64,000 nt of DNA. It comes from Bradyrhizobium icense (GTDB taxonomy: Bacteria; Pseudomonadota; Alphaproteobacteria; Rhizobiales; Xanthobacteraceae). The notes beneath the pieces were generated by a model. It was not told where the DNA came from. It ran no database searches and saw only the letters and a program-made list of their open reading frames with translations. Both the position numbers and the translations under genes were made by a program. The DNA lies in contig NZ_CP016428.1 in the NCBI RefSeq assembly GCF_001693385.1, positions 5,952,001 to 6,016,000 of the forward strand, in the 5' to 3' direction. Below, in pieces: positions 16,324 through 24,704 of this stretch (position 1 is its first letter; every line of letters begins with the position of its first letter).

Positions 16324-16749
16324 ATGTTCAAGTCGATTCTCGTGCCGATCGATCTGGCCGATACCGATCTGGCCAAGCCCGCGATCGCGACCGCCGCAAC
16401 GTTGTCGCAAACCTGGAGCGGCTCGGTACGACTGCTCAATGTGTTGCCGATGACGCCGGCGATGCTGGCAGAATATGTGCCGGCCGATTTCGATGCCCAG
16501 CAGCGCGCGACCTCGGAGGAAGCACTCGCAATCGTGGCGAAGGAATCCGGCATCGAGGCGCGGCGCATTTCCACCGCAGTGCGGAAAGGCGGCATCTATC
16601 ACGAGATCCTAGAAGAGGCAGCGGCGATCAAGGCCGACCTGATCGTGATGACCTCGCACCGGCCGGCGATGCGAACGTATTTCCTCGGCTCCAACGCCGG
16701 CCACGTCGTGCGTTACGCCAAGTGCTCGGTGCTGGTAGTCCGGCACTGA
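16324..16749 (+). CDS. Universal stress protein UspA family
   Basis: A 141-residue single-domain Usp protein. It starts MFKSILVPIDLADTDLAKPAI and ends with the FLGSNAGHVVRYAKCSVLVVRH block that corresponds to the G-x2-G-x9 loop and final strand of Usp proteins. DLIVMTSHR precedes the loop. ATP binding is possible but the second glycine-serine element is altered. Such proteins respond to starvation, low oxygen or envelope stress in alphaproteobacteria. No FNR/FixK box was found directly upstream by eye. Confidence 0.88.
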   Translation: MFKSILVPIDLADTDLAKPAIATAATLSQTWSGSVRLLNVLPMTPAMLAEYVPADFDAQQRATSEEALAIVAKESGIEARRISTAVRKGGIYHEILEEAAAIKADLIVMTSHRPAMRTYFLGSNAGHVVRYAKCSVLVVRH

Positions 16750-16831
16750 CGGGGTCGCCCAACTCAAAATATCGAAAACAACCCCATGCAAAGTAGGCCG
16801 GGCCCCCGGCCGGCAGCGGGCGAAACAAATG

Positions 16832-16855
16832 CGGCCCGATCTTTCGACCGGGCCG
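16832..16855. terminator. Possible shared terminator of the convergent usp and DUF1127 genes
   Basis: CGGCCCG and CGGGCCG form a seven-base GC stem around a ten-base loop, in the gap between two convergent genes. There is no T-run on either side, so termination is only suggested. Confidence 0.35.
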
Positions 16856-16884
16856 GATGGCATGACAGCCTTCAATCCTGTTGA

Positions 16885-17121
16885 TCAGAGATAGCGTCCG
16901 AACTCTGGATCGACCACGCCGCGGACGGCCGAATCGATCCGGCCGCGCTCGATGCCGATGTCGCGCAGTGCGCGATCGTCCAGCTCATTCAGGGTTCTGA
17001 TGGCCTGGCGGTATGCCAAATGGGTGGCGATGCGATTCACCCAGCCTCCGAGCACGCCGAACAATCCGGCCTGGCTCTTGCGGGAAGCAGACTGACCTGC
17101 CGTCTGGGATATCGTCGTCAT
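16885..17121 (-). CDS. DUF1127 (YjiS-like) small protein
   Basis: A 78-residue protein ending in the DUF1127 domain: YRQAIRTLNELDDRALRDIG followed by IERGRIDSAVRG. The Arg-rich helix of this family mediates RNA binding and, in Agrobacterium and Rhodobacter, influences carbon, nitrogen and phosphate metabolism. The ATG at 17121 has an excellent Shine-Dalgarno (AAGAAGGAG); the longer frame to 17187 is rejected on that basis. Divergent from the MocR regulator, sharing an upstream region with GTGCAA repeats. Confidence 0.88.
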   Translation of the reverse strand: MTTISQTAGQSASRKSQAGLFGVLGGWVNRIATHLAYRQAIRTLNELDDRALRDIGIERGRIDSAVRGVVDPEFGRYL

Positions 17122-17206
17122 CGTCGTTCTCCTTCTTTCAAACGGCAAAACGCTGCCGCCGGCGCAACCGCCGCGAAGCGCCTGCACCTTCCAATGATCT
17201 GATTGC

Positions 17207-17297
17207 TTGCACCCCTCTCAGTGCAATCATGGGCTTGATGGGTTCAAAATGATCCGATACATTTCTCGGTGCAAGGAAAACATTGCTCTCGGTGCAA
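17207..17297. promoter_or_regulatory. GTGCAA operator repeats in the DUF1127/MocR intergenic region
   Basis: Three direct copies of CTC(A/G)GTGCAA end at 17226, 17274 and 17297. The first is also the right arm of an inverted repeat TTGCAC-N8-GTGCAA (17207-17226). The last copy abuts the chosen MocR start codon. Direct plus inverted repeats in the promoter are the known arrangement for PdxR/MocR-type regulators, so autoregulation is likely. Confidence 0.6.
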
Positions 17298-17299
17298 TA

Positions 17300-18640
17300 A
17301 TGTCGAAGTTCGAGTATTTGAAGCTTGCCGATACCGTCGCCGCCGAGATTGCCAACGGCGCGCTCAAGCCCGGCGATCGCTTGCCGCCGCAGCGCAGCTT
17401 CGCCTATCAGCGCAAGATCGCAGTTTCGACCGCGAGCCGCGTCTATACCGAGCTCCTGCGCCGCGGCCTGGTGGTCGGCGAAGTCGGACGCGGGACGTTC
17501 GTTTCGGGCGAGACGCGCCGTGGCATCGCCATGCCGGCAGAGCCGCGCGGCGCGCGTATCGATCTGGAAGTGAACTATCCGATACTGCCGACGCAATCGG
17601 CGATGATCGCGAGAAGCCTTGCAGGGCTGGAACGCCCCGAAGTGCTCGATCTCGCGTTGCGGCACTCGACCACGACAGGCACTCTTGCCGCGCGGACCAT
17701 TTCCGCCGAGTTTCTTTCCCGCGAAGACTGGTCTCCGGCCCCCGATCAACTCGTGTTCACCGCGAACGGGCGGCAATGCATCGCCGCTGCACTCGCGGCG
17801 GTGGTGCCGAGCGGCGGCCGCTGCGGCGTCGAGGCGTTGACCTATCCCTTCATCAAGGACATCGCCGTCCGGCTCGGCGTGACGCTGGTGCCGCTTGCGA
17901 TGGATGAGTTCGGTGTTCGTCCGGACGCGGTGCAGAAAGCTCACCGCGAAACGCATTTGTCGGCGCTCTACCTTCAGCCGACGATTCAAAATCCGCTCGG
18001 CATGACCATGCCTCCGGCGCGCCGCGCGGATTTGCTGCGCGTGGTCGAGAAGCTCGGCCTTACCGTCATCGAGGATACGGTCTACGGCTTTCTTGACGAA
18101 GAAACCCCGATGGCGGCGCTTGCGCCGGATAGCTGCATCACCTTGGACAGCCTGTCGAAGAAGGTGGCGCCCGGCCTTGCTCTGGGTTTCATCGTTTCGC
18201 CACCGCGGCTGCGCGAACGCGTCATGTCCGCGGTTCGATCGGGCGGATGGACAGCTTCGGGATTTGCGTTTGCCGCCGGACAGCGGCTGATGGCAGATGG
18301 CACCGTTGCCGAGCTGTCACGCCTGAAACGGATCGATGCGGCGCGGCGCCAGCAGATGGCGGCCAAATACCTTGCCGGATTCGAGGTCCAGGCCAACGTC
18401 AAATCCTACCATCTCTGGCTGACCTTGCCCCAGCACTGGCGCTCGCAGACATTCGTCGCGGCCGCAGCCCGGCGCGACATCGCGTTGACCCCTTCAACCA
18501 CCTTCGCCGTAAGTCCAGGCCACGCCCCCAACGCCGTCCGTCTGGCGCTCGGCGCCCCCAGCACCGAACAGCTCGATCTGGCGCTGCGCACGTTGTCGGG
18601 AATGCTGACGGCGAAAGAAGACGTCGACACGACCGAATAG
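17300..18640 (+). CDS. MocR-family regulator (GntR winged helix fused to aminotransferase fold)
   Basis: A 446-residue protein. Residues 1-75 are a GntR winged helix (LADTVAAEIANGALKPGDRL followed by PPQRSFAYQRKIAVSTASRV). The rest is a class I aminotransferase fold with NPLG, VIEDTVYGF and the PLP-lysine region TLDSLSKKVAPGLALGF. MocR proteins use PLP or amino-acid aldimines as effectors. I chose the ATG at 17300; a TTG at 17207 would add 31 residues that include the operator repeats. The target is unknown; the divergent DUF1127 gene and its own promoter are candidates. It ends exactly where the accessory island begins. Confidence 0.88.
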   Translation: MSKFEYLKLADTVAAEIANGALKPGDRLPPQRSFAYQRKIAVSTASRVYTELLRRGLVVGEVGRGTFVSGETRRGIAMPAEPRGARIDLEVNYPILPTQSAMIARSLAGLERPEVLDLALRHSTTTGTLAARTISAEFLSREDWSPAPDQLVFTANGRQCIAAALAAVVPSGGRCGVEALTYPFIKDIAVRLGVTLVPLAMDEFGVRPDAVQKAHRETHLSALYLQPTIQNPLGMTMPPARRADLLRVVEKLGLTVIEDTVYGFLDEETPMAALAPDSCITLDSLSKKVAPGLALGFIVSPPRLRERVMSAVRSGGWTASGFAFAAGQRLMADGTVAELSRLKRIDAARRQQMAAKYLAGFEVQANVKSYHLWLTLPQHWRSQTFVAAAARRDIALTPSTTFAVSPGHAPNAVRLALGAPSTEQLDLALRTLSGMLTAKEDVDTTE

Positions 18641-18675
18641 CGCTAGTACCTCTGCACAGAGGTTTTGACGGGTTG
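18641..18675 (+). repeat. Left inverted boundary repeat
   Basis: Begins directly after the MocR stop codon. Contains ACCTCTG-CA-CAGAGGT, a seven-base stem with a two-base loop, followed by TTT and GACGGGTTG. It matches the reverse complement of 24672-24704 except for two extra bases in the loop. The hairpin plus T-run could also serve as a weak terminator for the MocR gene. Confidence 0.8.
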
Positions 18676-18943
18676 GCAGGGCAGCATTGCTGGGTCCCCC
18701 TAACATCTGGGTTCAGTGAGGGTCAGTCTGCCTTGGATGGACCGCATGGGCCACGGGCTGCCGTGACGCTACGTTGATTTGATGGCCGGTGTACCCCAGA
18801 TAGCTGCCGACTTGATGCGGCGCCGCAAGTCGGCAGCCCTGGGCCAATAGCGGAAGTCGACGGCGTGCATGCACTACCCCGACGTTTGCACGATGGCGGA
18901 TGAAGGCGAACTACAAGGCAGCGGACTTCAAGCCGATTTTAAG
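18676..18943. other. Non-coding left margin of the island
   Basis: No credible gene. It contains the direct repeat at 18750-18836 whose 3-prime half is a strong hairpin, and otherwise unremarkable sequence before the stop of the secreted protein gene at 18944. Confidence 0.6.
18750..18836 (+). repeat. Left copy of direct repeat with hairpin
   Basis: Shares CCACGGGCTGCC, then GGCCG-x-TGTACCCCAGATAGC and TGCCGACTTG with 24516-24600 in the same orientation. Its end forms an 11-base stem CTGCCGACTTG / CAAGTCGGCAG (18804-18836). The unit looks like a dispersed intergenic element. Confidence 0.7.
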
Positions 18944-19351
18944 CTAAGGAGCTTCCCCCGGTTCCAATTTGGTTCGCTTGGGAAATTCCCTGATCACCTT
19001 TCGAAACACGAGTTTACCTTCATTCGGCTTCGACTTGTCCTCGGGATCATAGATGCAGCCTGCCCAGCTATTGTAGTTCGGATATTTTGCAGGGGCTGCC
19101 ATGATAACGATTCCTAATTGACCGGCTAATTGGCTGGCCCAGCCACCGAAGATATCGGCAGACCGCGCAGGAGCAAAGGGCCCGACGATTTTGATGCGGG
19201 GGTCCGCCTCCACAAGATGAGCCGTACAGTCCTTCATCAGGCTAGGCGGGATGGGCTTTTGTTGCGGACTTCCTGTTTGGGCGTTTGCGATAGTGGCCAA
19301 ACTTCCGGTCAGCATAGCCGACAGGACAAAGCGAAAACTCTTGCGCACCAT
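18944..19351 (-). CDS. Hypothetical secreted protein
   Basis: A 135-residue protein with a clear signal peptide (MVRKSFRFVLSAMLTGSLAT ending at ANA). The mature part contains HLVEADPRIKIVGPFAPARS and GCIYDPEDKSKPNEGKLVFR, with two cysteines that may pair. I do not recognise the family. The ATG at 19351 was chosen because the signal peptide begins there; 44 more in-frame codons upstream look non-coding. It lies inside the accessory island, next to the IS1182 element. Confidence 0.55.
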   Translation of the reverse strand: MVRKSFRFVLSAMLTGSLATIANAQTGSPQQKPIPPSLMKDCTAHLVEADPRIKIVGPFAPARSADIFGGWASQLAGQLGIVIMAAPAKYPNYNSWAGCIYDPEDKSKPNEGKLVFRKVIREFPKRTKLEPGEAP

Positions 19352-19606
19352 TTCCCCCTCTATGTACCAGCGCACCGGTACGGGATTCCACCTGAACTTG
19401 CAACATCGTTCGAGTGCGCACGACGAATGCGCTAGTTGGTAAGCCCGAGGGTACTGACCGCTTTGGGTCTTGGTTGTGTGCAAACCGATAAGTCGGCACG
19501 CGGCCGTGGTCGGCAGGCGGCCGATGTTCTCGCGTCGGATCGTCCAATGACGGCCAAAGTGGGTATCGCGACGCGGTATTACGCTTTTCGACGCACTTTC
19601 TGACCT

Positions 19607-21052
19607 TCAGGTGGCGCGGATGGCTGCAATCAGGCTCGGTTTGCCGACGATGTTCATCACCCGTGTGAGGTTATAGGCGAGAACATGCAGCGCCATCTCA
19701 GCGGCGACATTCCGTAGGCGCTTCATCAGGAAGTGGCTCGCACCCATACGGGCTTTGATCGTGCCGAAGGGATGCTCGACCGTCTCGCGCCGCGTCCGCA
19801 TGGCGTCGGGATTGGAATCGAGCCGTCTCTGGACCTCCTCGACCACATGCTCATGCTCCCAGCGCGTGATGCGGCGCTCCTTGGACGGCGTACAATGGCT
19901 CTTGATCGCGCAGCTCTGGCACGCCGCTGTCGACCAGTACCGGCGCAGCGTCATTCCATGCTCGATGTTGGTGTAGTGATAGGACAGCAGCTGGCCGGAT
20001 GGGCAGCGGTAGACGTCCGCATCAGGCAGGTAGGCGAAGTCCTGTTTGCCGAACCGGCCCTCAGCCTTGGCGTTCGACGTCATGGGCTTGGGCAAGGTGA
20101 CTGCAACGCCAGCCTCTTCGCAGGCTAATATCTCTTCTCCGTCGAAGTAGCCACGGTCGGCGACGGCCTCGAGTTTGTCCACTTCGAGCACTTCTTTGGC
20201 TTGTTTCGACATCCGAGCAAGCTGCCCACGGTCGTTGCCGACGTTTATGACCTCGTGCGTAACAATCAGATGGTGTTCGGTGTCCACAGCGACCTGGACA
20301 TTGTAGCCGACGACGCCCGATCCGCGTCCGCTGGTGGCCATCGAACGGGCATCCGGATCGGTGAGCGATATCTGTTGATCCGGCGTGTTACGCATCTGCG
20401 CATCAAGCACTTCCAGGCGGCCCATCTCCTGCTTCAGCCGAGCGATCTTTTCCTTGATCCTCGTTGTCTTGATGATGATCGCTTCCGAAGGCTCCTGCCG
20501 ATCGGCGCTATCGAGTTGACGCAGATATCGACCGACGCTTTCCTCGATCTGCGCCATCCGCCTCGCCATCTTGGCATGCGTGAAGTTGCGATCGCGGTTG
20601 TTCACCGCCTTGAACTTGCTGCCGTCAATCGCGACGCTCGGGGTCTGCAACAGGCCCATTTGCCGGCATAGCGCAACGAACTTCGCGCAAACCTTCCGGA
20701 TCGCCGCGCCATTGTCCTTCCGGAAATCGGCGATCGTCTTGTGATCGGGAGCCAGGCGGCCGATCAGCCACATCACCTCGACATTCCGGCACGCCTCACG
20801 TTCCAGGCGCCGACTGGATTGCACCCGATTGAGATAACCGTAGATGTAAAGCTTCAGAAGGACTGCCGGATGATAGGAGGGCCGGCCCGTCTCCTTGGCG
20901 ATCACACGCTCAAACCCCAGTCCATGCAGGTCGAGCGCCTCGACGAACACATCGATCACATGGACCGCGTTGTCCTCGCTTACCCAATCCTCCAGGCATT
21001 CCGGCAAGAGCGTCAGCTGGGATCTGTCCGCGCCTTCAACGAAGCGTCCCAT
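19607..21052 (-). mobile_element. IS1182-family transposase
   Basis: A complete 481-residue DDE transposase. N-terminal part ETGRPSYHPAVLLKLYIYGY, then VQSSRRLEREACRNVEVMWL; DDE-type residues are visible in VAIDGSKFKAVN, EAVADRGYFDGEE and the C-terminal RRETVEHPFGTIKARMG. A zinc-ribbon-like CxxC stretch ACQSCAIKSHC lies between the second and third acidic blocks. This architecture is IS1182 (the former IS1182/ISBj type common in rhizobia). The reading frame is intact so the element may be active. A candidate right end TATGACCCTGGCTGTGTG lies on the minus strand near 21120; I could not find a convincing partner on the left. Confidence 0.9.
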
Positions 21053-21323
21053 CCGTATCCCCCATCAGGAAACGGAGGAATCGTACCTGACTCGTGGCTT
21101 TTCACACAGCCAGGGTCATAAACGGCAGTCGAGACAAGCGCGAGCCGTGTCCGGACCAGCTCAGACAGCCGACCTGCTGACACCTTTTGCGCTGTTCGGC
21201 TCAGGGCCAATAAGCGACATTGCGCACCGTAACGGCAGCAGAGAGCGACAAACCTCATTCAAATCGATATGCTGAACGTGCCACAAGCGAGAGCGAGCCA
21301 CTTTATCTTCGCGGAAGCACGCC

Positions 21324-22595
21324 ATGACGCATATGCAACACTCACTGATAAAGGCCCTGGCATTCTTCAGTGCAATCGGATGTGTTCTTATGACTGTCGC
21401 GCTCTCGACAGCTATCCATCCTGCTATCAAGAATCCTTCGATAGGGGGATTTTCGCAGATTACTTCTTGGTACAAGAAACGGATTGATGCGGTCGACCCT
21501 TCGGGCAAGGACCTGTCGGGTGCAGTCATCGCCATAGCTAAAGAGGGCAAGCTTGCTTATCTTCAACCCATTGGCTTCCAAGATCGCGCCAAGACCATTC
21601 CCATGACGACCGACTCGATCTTCTGGATCGCGTCGATGACCAAGCCGATCACCAGTGTTGCAGCCATGATGCTGGTAGACGACGGCAAGCTCGATCTCGA
21701 TGCTCCGGTCGCGAAATACCTGCCCGAGCTGAAGACCATGCAAGTCGCGACCGCGAAGCCTAACCCGGCGTCAGGGAAGATCGACATTGCGCTAGAACCG
21801 CCGAAGCGACCAATGACCGTGCGCGACCTGCTTCGTCATACTTCCGGCTTGGTCTATCCGCCGCAATTTGTAGATGAGCCGATCAACAGGCTCTACGCTA
21901 AGGCCGCTTTCAAGCCGGACAATTCCCTCGCCGAGTTTGTGACAAGTCTTTCGAGCTTGCCGCTGGCACACCAACCGAGTGAGGTCTGGGAATACAGCTG
22001 GGGCGTAGATGTTCTGGCGAGGATTGTCGAAGTTGCTTCCGGCCAGGAGTTTGATCAATTCCTGCAGAGCCGCATTTTCAAGCCCCTCGGGATGGTTGAC
22101 ACCGGCTTCTACGTACCGAGCGAAAACCTCGGCCGCGTGGTCGAGGCACCAACGACGCGGCCTCCTCAATTTGACATCACAAAGCCGCGCAAGCTCCTTT
22201 CAGGTGGCGGCGGACTTGCCTCGACGGCTCTCGACTACTTGCGCTTCTGCCAAATGTTGCTCAATGGCGGTGAGCTCGACGGAGTTAGGATACTCGCACC
22301 TGAGATAGTGAAGCTGATGACCGCCAACGCGCTACCATACGATGTTAGCTTTGTGGGCCGCAGTGTCGGCCCAGACCATGGGACAACGTTTGGCCTTGGC
22401 TTTGCCATTCGCACCAGCGGCGGGTCAGCCGGCAGTTTTGGCTGGAGTGGAGTTTGGGGGACGCAGTTCTGGGTTGATCCGGCGCAGAAGGTGATCGCTG
22501 TACAGATGATCCAGGTCGCACCAGAAAAGGTCAGCGATTATTTCACGGCGATGCGCAATCTGACATACGGAGCGCTGAATATCTCGCAACATTGA
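21324..22595 (+). CDS. Serine beta-lactamase-like hydrolase (class C / PF00144 family)
   Basis: A 423-residue protein with an N-terminal hydrophobic segment (about residues 8-30, probably a signal anchor). The nucleophile motif S-x-x-K is SMTK at 104-107 in FWIASMTKPIT; YSW in VWEYSWGVDVLARIVE replaces Y-x-N, and HGTTFGLGF is the K-T-G-equivalent region. Together with RDLLRHTSGLVYPPQF this is the esterase/D-aminopeptidase branch of PF00144, not a classic beta-lactamase. Substrate is unknown; periplasmic ester or cell-wall peptide hydrolysis are the usual activities. It is island cargo next to the IS element, and antibiotic resistance should not be assumed. Confidence 0.85.
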   Translation: MTHMQHSLIKALAFFSAIGCVLMTVALSTAIHPAIKNPSIGGFSQITSWYKKRIDAVDPSGKDLSGAVIAIAKEGKLAYLQPIGFQDRAKTIPMTTDSIFWIASMTKPITSVAAMMLVDDGKLDLDAPVAKYLPELKTMQVATAKPNPASGKIDIALEPPKRPMTVRDLLRHTSGLVYPPQFVDEPINRLYAKAAFKPDNSLAEFVTSLSSLPLAHQPSEVWEYSWGVDVLARIVEVASGQEFDQFLQSRIFKPLGMVDTGFYVPSENLGRVVEAPTTRPPQFDITKPRKLLSGGGGLASTALDYLRFCQMLLNGGELDGVRILAPEIVKLMTANALPYDVSFVGRSVGPDHGTTFGLGFAIRTSGGSAGSFGWSGVWGTQFWVDPAQKVIAVQMIQVAPEKVSDYFTAMRNLTYGALNISQH

Positions 22596-22802
22596 GTTCT
22601 CGCGACTTGCCGAATGCCGAAGGCGACCGCTGCCGCGCGGCGACGTGCAGAAGCGGATTGCCGAGGTCCGCGACGGGTCAAAATGCGAAGAACTCAACGC
22701 GAGCAAATCCAGTCCGCGATGCCCCATTGAACGGACCTCAATAAGGCGTGCCGCGAGTTCGCCGAAGAGCCAGAAGGGGAAGTCAACGATATCACGCGTA
22801 TC

Positions 22803-23035
22803 CTAGTCCTTTTTGGGCAGGGCGCGTATCAACAATACAACGACCCCTATCCATACAGCCCAAAGGATTACCGTGATCACCGCGAACCCAGCCGCATCGT
22901 GGGGTTTCTCAGTACGCTTGTGATGTATGTTGAGCCGAGAGCCACCAACATCAGACAAAAAAGGAATAGGATTCCGATGGCGAGGCCACACCCCCTCGCC
23001 GTGCTGGTAGACTTTGACGAATCCGGGTCAGCCAT
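22803..23035 (-). pseudogene. Small two-helix membrane protein, apparently frameshifted
   Basis: From an ATG at 23035 one frame gives MADPDSSKSTSTARGCGLAI followed by LFLFCLMLVALGSTYI, one membrane helix, and stops at 22877. A second frame, overlapping and one step shifted, continues AAGFAVITVILWAVWIGVVVLLIRALPKKD to a stop at 22803, a second helix with a basic end. The helices together look like one 75-80 residue protein split by a single indel near 22900. It could also be two overlapping small genes. Confidence 0.4.
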
Positions 23036-23276
23036 GACACTCGCAGTACTGCGTTGGTCTTTGCATAGCGATAGGCCCACAACCTTGACGATTTATTGCT
23101 GAAAACCGACCCCTCCTGAACTTTCAGCAGATGCCGACCGAATATCCGTTCAGGGTCAAAATGTGCCGTCTGATCGGTCGAATTGGACCCGAGAACGTCT
23201 CCAATCGTCTGAAAGGCGACCTTATTCCAGCAGATTGCCGGCTTGAGAATCACCGACCTCAACTGAGGAGGTCACC

Positions 23277-23912
23277 ATGACCGAAGCTTTAAGCACCATC
23301 GAAAACACCTCAAACCACGTCCCGTGGAATAAGGGAAAGATCGTCGGAGCGAAGCCGCCACTCCGCCCCAAGCACGTCTGGTCCATCCGGACAATGCTCC
23401 AAGTCGAAGGCCGGCTCCGTGACCTGGCTCTGTTCAACGTGGCCATCGACAGTAAACTTCGTGGCTGCGATGTCGTGGCGCTGAAGGTCGATGACATCGC
23501 GCCAAGCGGCTATGCAGCCGATCGCGCAAGCGTTCGGCAAAAGAAGACGGACCGGCCTGTCAAGTTCGAACTTACCGAGTCAACGCGCCAGGCCGTCGAC
23601 GACTATCTGAAGGCCGCCGTCAAGAAGCCGGGCGAATATCTGTTCACCGGCCGACGGGGACCCAACTGCAGCCTGACCACTCGGCAGTACGCGCGGCTGT
23701 TGTCTGATTGGCTCGCCAGCGTAGGGTTGGATCCGCACCTGTTCGGGACACATTCGCTACGTCGAACAAAAGCGACCCTCATCTATCGGCGCACGGGCAA
23801 CTTGCGAGCCGTCCAGCTCTTATTGGGTCACACGAAAATCGAGAGTACCGTTCGATATCTGGGAATCGAGGTCGACGACGCGCTCGCAATAGCAGAACAA
23901 GTTGACGTCTGA
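23277..23912 (+). CDS. Minimal tyrosine recombinase (phage integrase family)
   Basis: A 211-residue site-specific recombinase consisting almost only of the catalytic domain. Catalytic residues are R62 (SKLRGCDV), K90 (RQKKTDRP), H159-x-x-R162 (HSLRRT), H185 (GHTKIEST) and the nucleophile Y194 (VRYLG). The N-terminal core-binding domain is absent apart from about 50 residues. Such short recombinases are common in rhizobial islands. No tRNA or att core was found next to it. The ATG at 23277 follows GAGGAGGTCACC. It could act on the inverted repeats bounding the island, which is inference only. Confidence 0.9.
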   Translation: MTEALSTIENTSNHVPWNKGKIVGAKPPLRPKHVWSIRTMLQVEGRLRDLALFNVAIDSKLRGCDVVALKVDDIAPSGYAADRASVRQKKTDRPVKFELTESTRQAVDDYLKAAVKKPGEYLFTGRRGPNCSLTTRQYARLLSDWLASVGLDPHLFGTHSLRRTKATLIYRRTGNLRAVQLLLGHTKIESTVRYLGIEVDDALAIAEQVDV

Positions 23913-23919
23913 GTCACCG

Positions 23920-23948
23920 GGGCGGAGCGGACCAACTCCGCCCTGTTT
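23920..23948 (+). terminator. Terminator after the tyrosine recombinase
   Basis: GGGCGGAG pairs with CTCCGCCC across an eight-base loop, eight bases after the recombinase stop, followed by TGTTTAG. The T-run is short, so moderate strength. Confidence 0.6.
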
Positions 23949-24061
23949 AGACGGGCAGCTCCGGGCCAAAACCGGAAATCAACAGGACGATGCCAAGGTC
24001 ATGGCAGCTTGTCGGCGGCCATAGCCTGTGCACTGTTTCGCTTTGCGATGACTGCGGCGCT

Positions 24062-24373
24062 TCAAGCCCGATTCACTGTCCCGGCCAAAGCGCCAAAAAA
24101 CCATCCGGCGGAGAAACAGAGAATAAGCATCATTAGATTCATCGTTACGAGGACGACAGGCTTGTCTTGAATAAAATGAAGTACGATCCAGCCCAGCAGC
24201 ATGCAAATTGCCCCGCAGCCTGCCGGCCAATACGCACGCCGCCGAACTGCGAGCCACTGGGCCGGGCTAAGCAGCTCAGAGTTCCGTGATAGAGTCCAAG
24301 ATCGGCGAAACGATACCTCGTAACTCAAGGCTACCACGATCAGACAGGCAATGAGGAGGAAGAAGCCGGACAT
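24062..24373 (-). CDS. Hypothetical membrane protein
   Basis: A 103-residue protein with three probable membrane helices: SGFFLLIACLIVVALSYEV at the N-terminus, GCGAICMLLGWIVLHFI in the middle, and LMMLILCFSAGWFFGALAG near the end. A cytoplasmic loop RRSWTLSRNSELLSP with basic residues separates the first two. I do not recognise the family. The ATG at 24373 is preferred over the upstream ATG at 24421 because the hydrophobic segment starts immediately. Island cargo. Confidence 0.5.
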   Translation of the reverse strand: MSGFFLLIACLIVVALSYEVSFRRSWTLSRNSELLSPAQWLAVRRRAYWPAGCGAICMLLGWIVLHFIQDKPVVLVTMNLMMLILCFSAGWFFGALAGTVNRA

Positions 24374-24671
24374 TTCCGTTGGTGCCAACCGTTGCAAACT
24401 TGAAGGAGACAGGCAAGACAATAGCGTGGATTGATTGCCTCAACCTTAAGGAGATAGAGAACAAATAACTGTATCGGGCCACTATTCCAAACTCGTGAGC
24501 GAAGTCTGCTTTGGGTCACGGGCTGCCTTCCCGAATGCGTTAGCGCCACGGCCGCTGTACCCCAGATAGCTGCCGACTTGCTGCACGCGCAAGTCGGCGG
24601 ACTCGGACCAAACCCGGTTGTGCGGTCACGCGCCTCATTTCGGCTGACAGATGCAAGGCAGTTCGATCGGA
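24374..24671. other. Non-coding right margin of the island
   Basis: No credible gene. It holds the right copy of the hairpin-bearing direct repeat (24516-24600) and ends at the right inverted boundary repeat. Confidence 0.6.
24516..24600 (+). repeat. Right copy of direct repeat with hairpin
   Basis: Same orientation as 18750-18836; strongest identity over TGTACCCCAGATAGC and TGCCGACTTG, then CGCAAGTCGGC. The stem TGCCGACTTG / CAAGTCGGCG is at 24571-24599, with a compensatory difference in the loop. Confidence 0.7.
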
Positions 24672-24704
24672 CAACCCGTCAAAACCTCTGCAGAGGTACT
24701 AGCG
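24672..24704 (-). repeat. Right inverted boundary repeat
   Basis: Reverse complement of the left boundary repeat apart from a two-base loop difference; here the core is the perfect palindrome CCTCTGCAGAGG. It contains the last codon and stop (CGC TAG) of the YdcF-like gene on the minus strand, so the repeat overlaps coding sequence at this side only. Confidence 0.8.

Larger units (their letters stand above)
18641..24704. mobile_element. Accessory island bounded by 33-35 bp inverted repeats
   Basis: A 6.06 kb segment between two near-identical sequences in inverted orientation (18641-18675 and 24672-24704). Just inside them a second repeat occurs in direct orientation (18750-18836 and 24516-24600). 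Cargo: an IS1182 transposase, a beta-lactamase-like hydrolase, a tyrosine recombinase and several small envelope proteins. Codon and base use inside look less GC-biased than the flanks, most clearly at 22.8-24.5 kb. The mobility mechanism is not shown; the repeats could instead be dispersed hairpin elements used as borders. Confidence 0.5.

Noticed and set aside
19484..19606. Left terminal inverted repeat of the IS1182 element
   Set aside because: Sequences left of the transposase do not match the candidate right end near 21120 beyond chance; I could not define the element ends or target duplication.
21324..22595. Antibiotic-resistance beta-lactamase
   Set aside because: The Y-x-N and K-T-G positions do not follow class C enzymes, and the PF00144 family is mostly esterases and peptidases.
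23913..24061. tRNA or attachment core next to the recombinase
   Set aside because: No tRNA-like T-loop or cloverleaf was seen near the recombinase or at either island edge.
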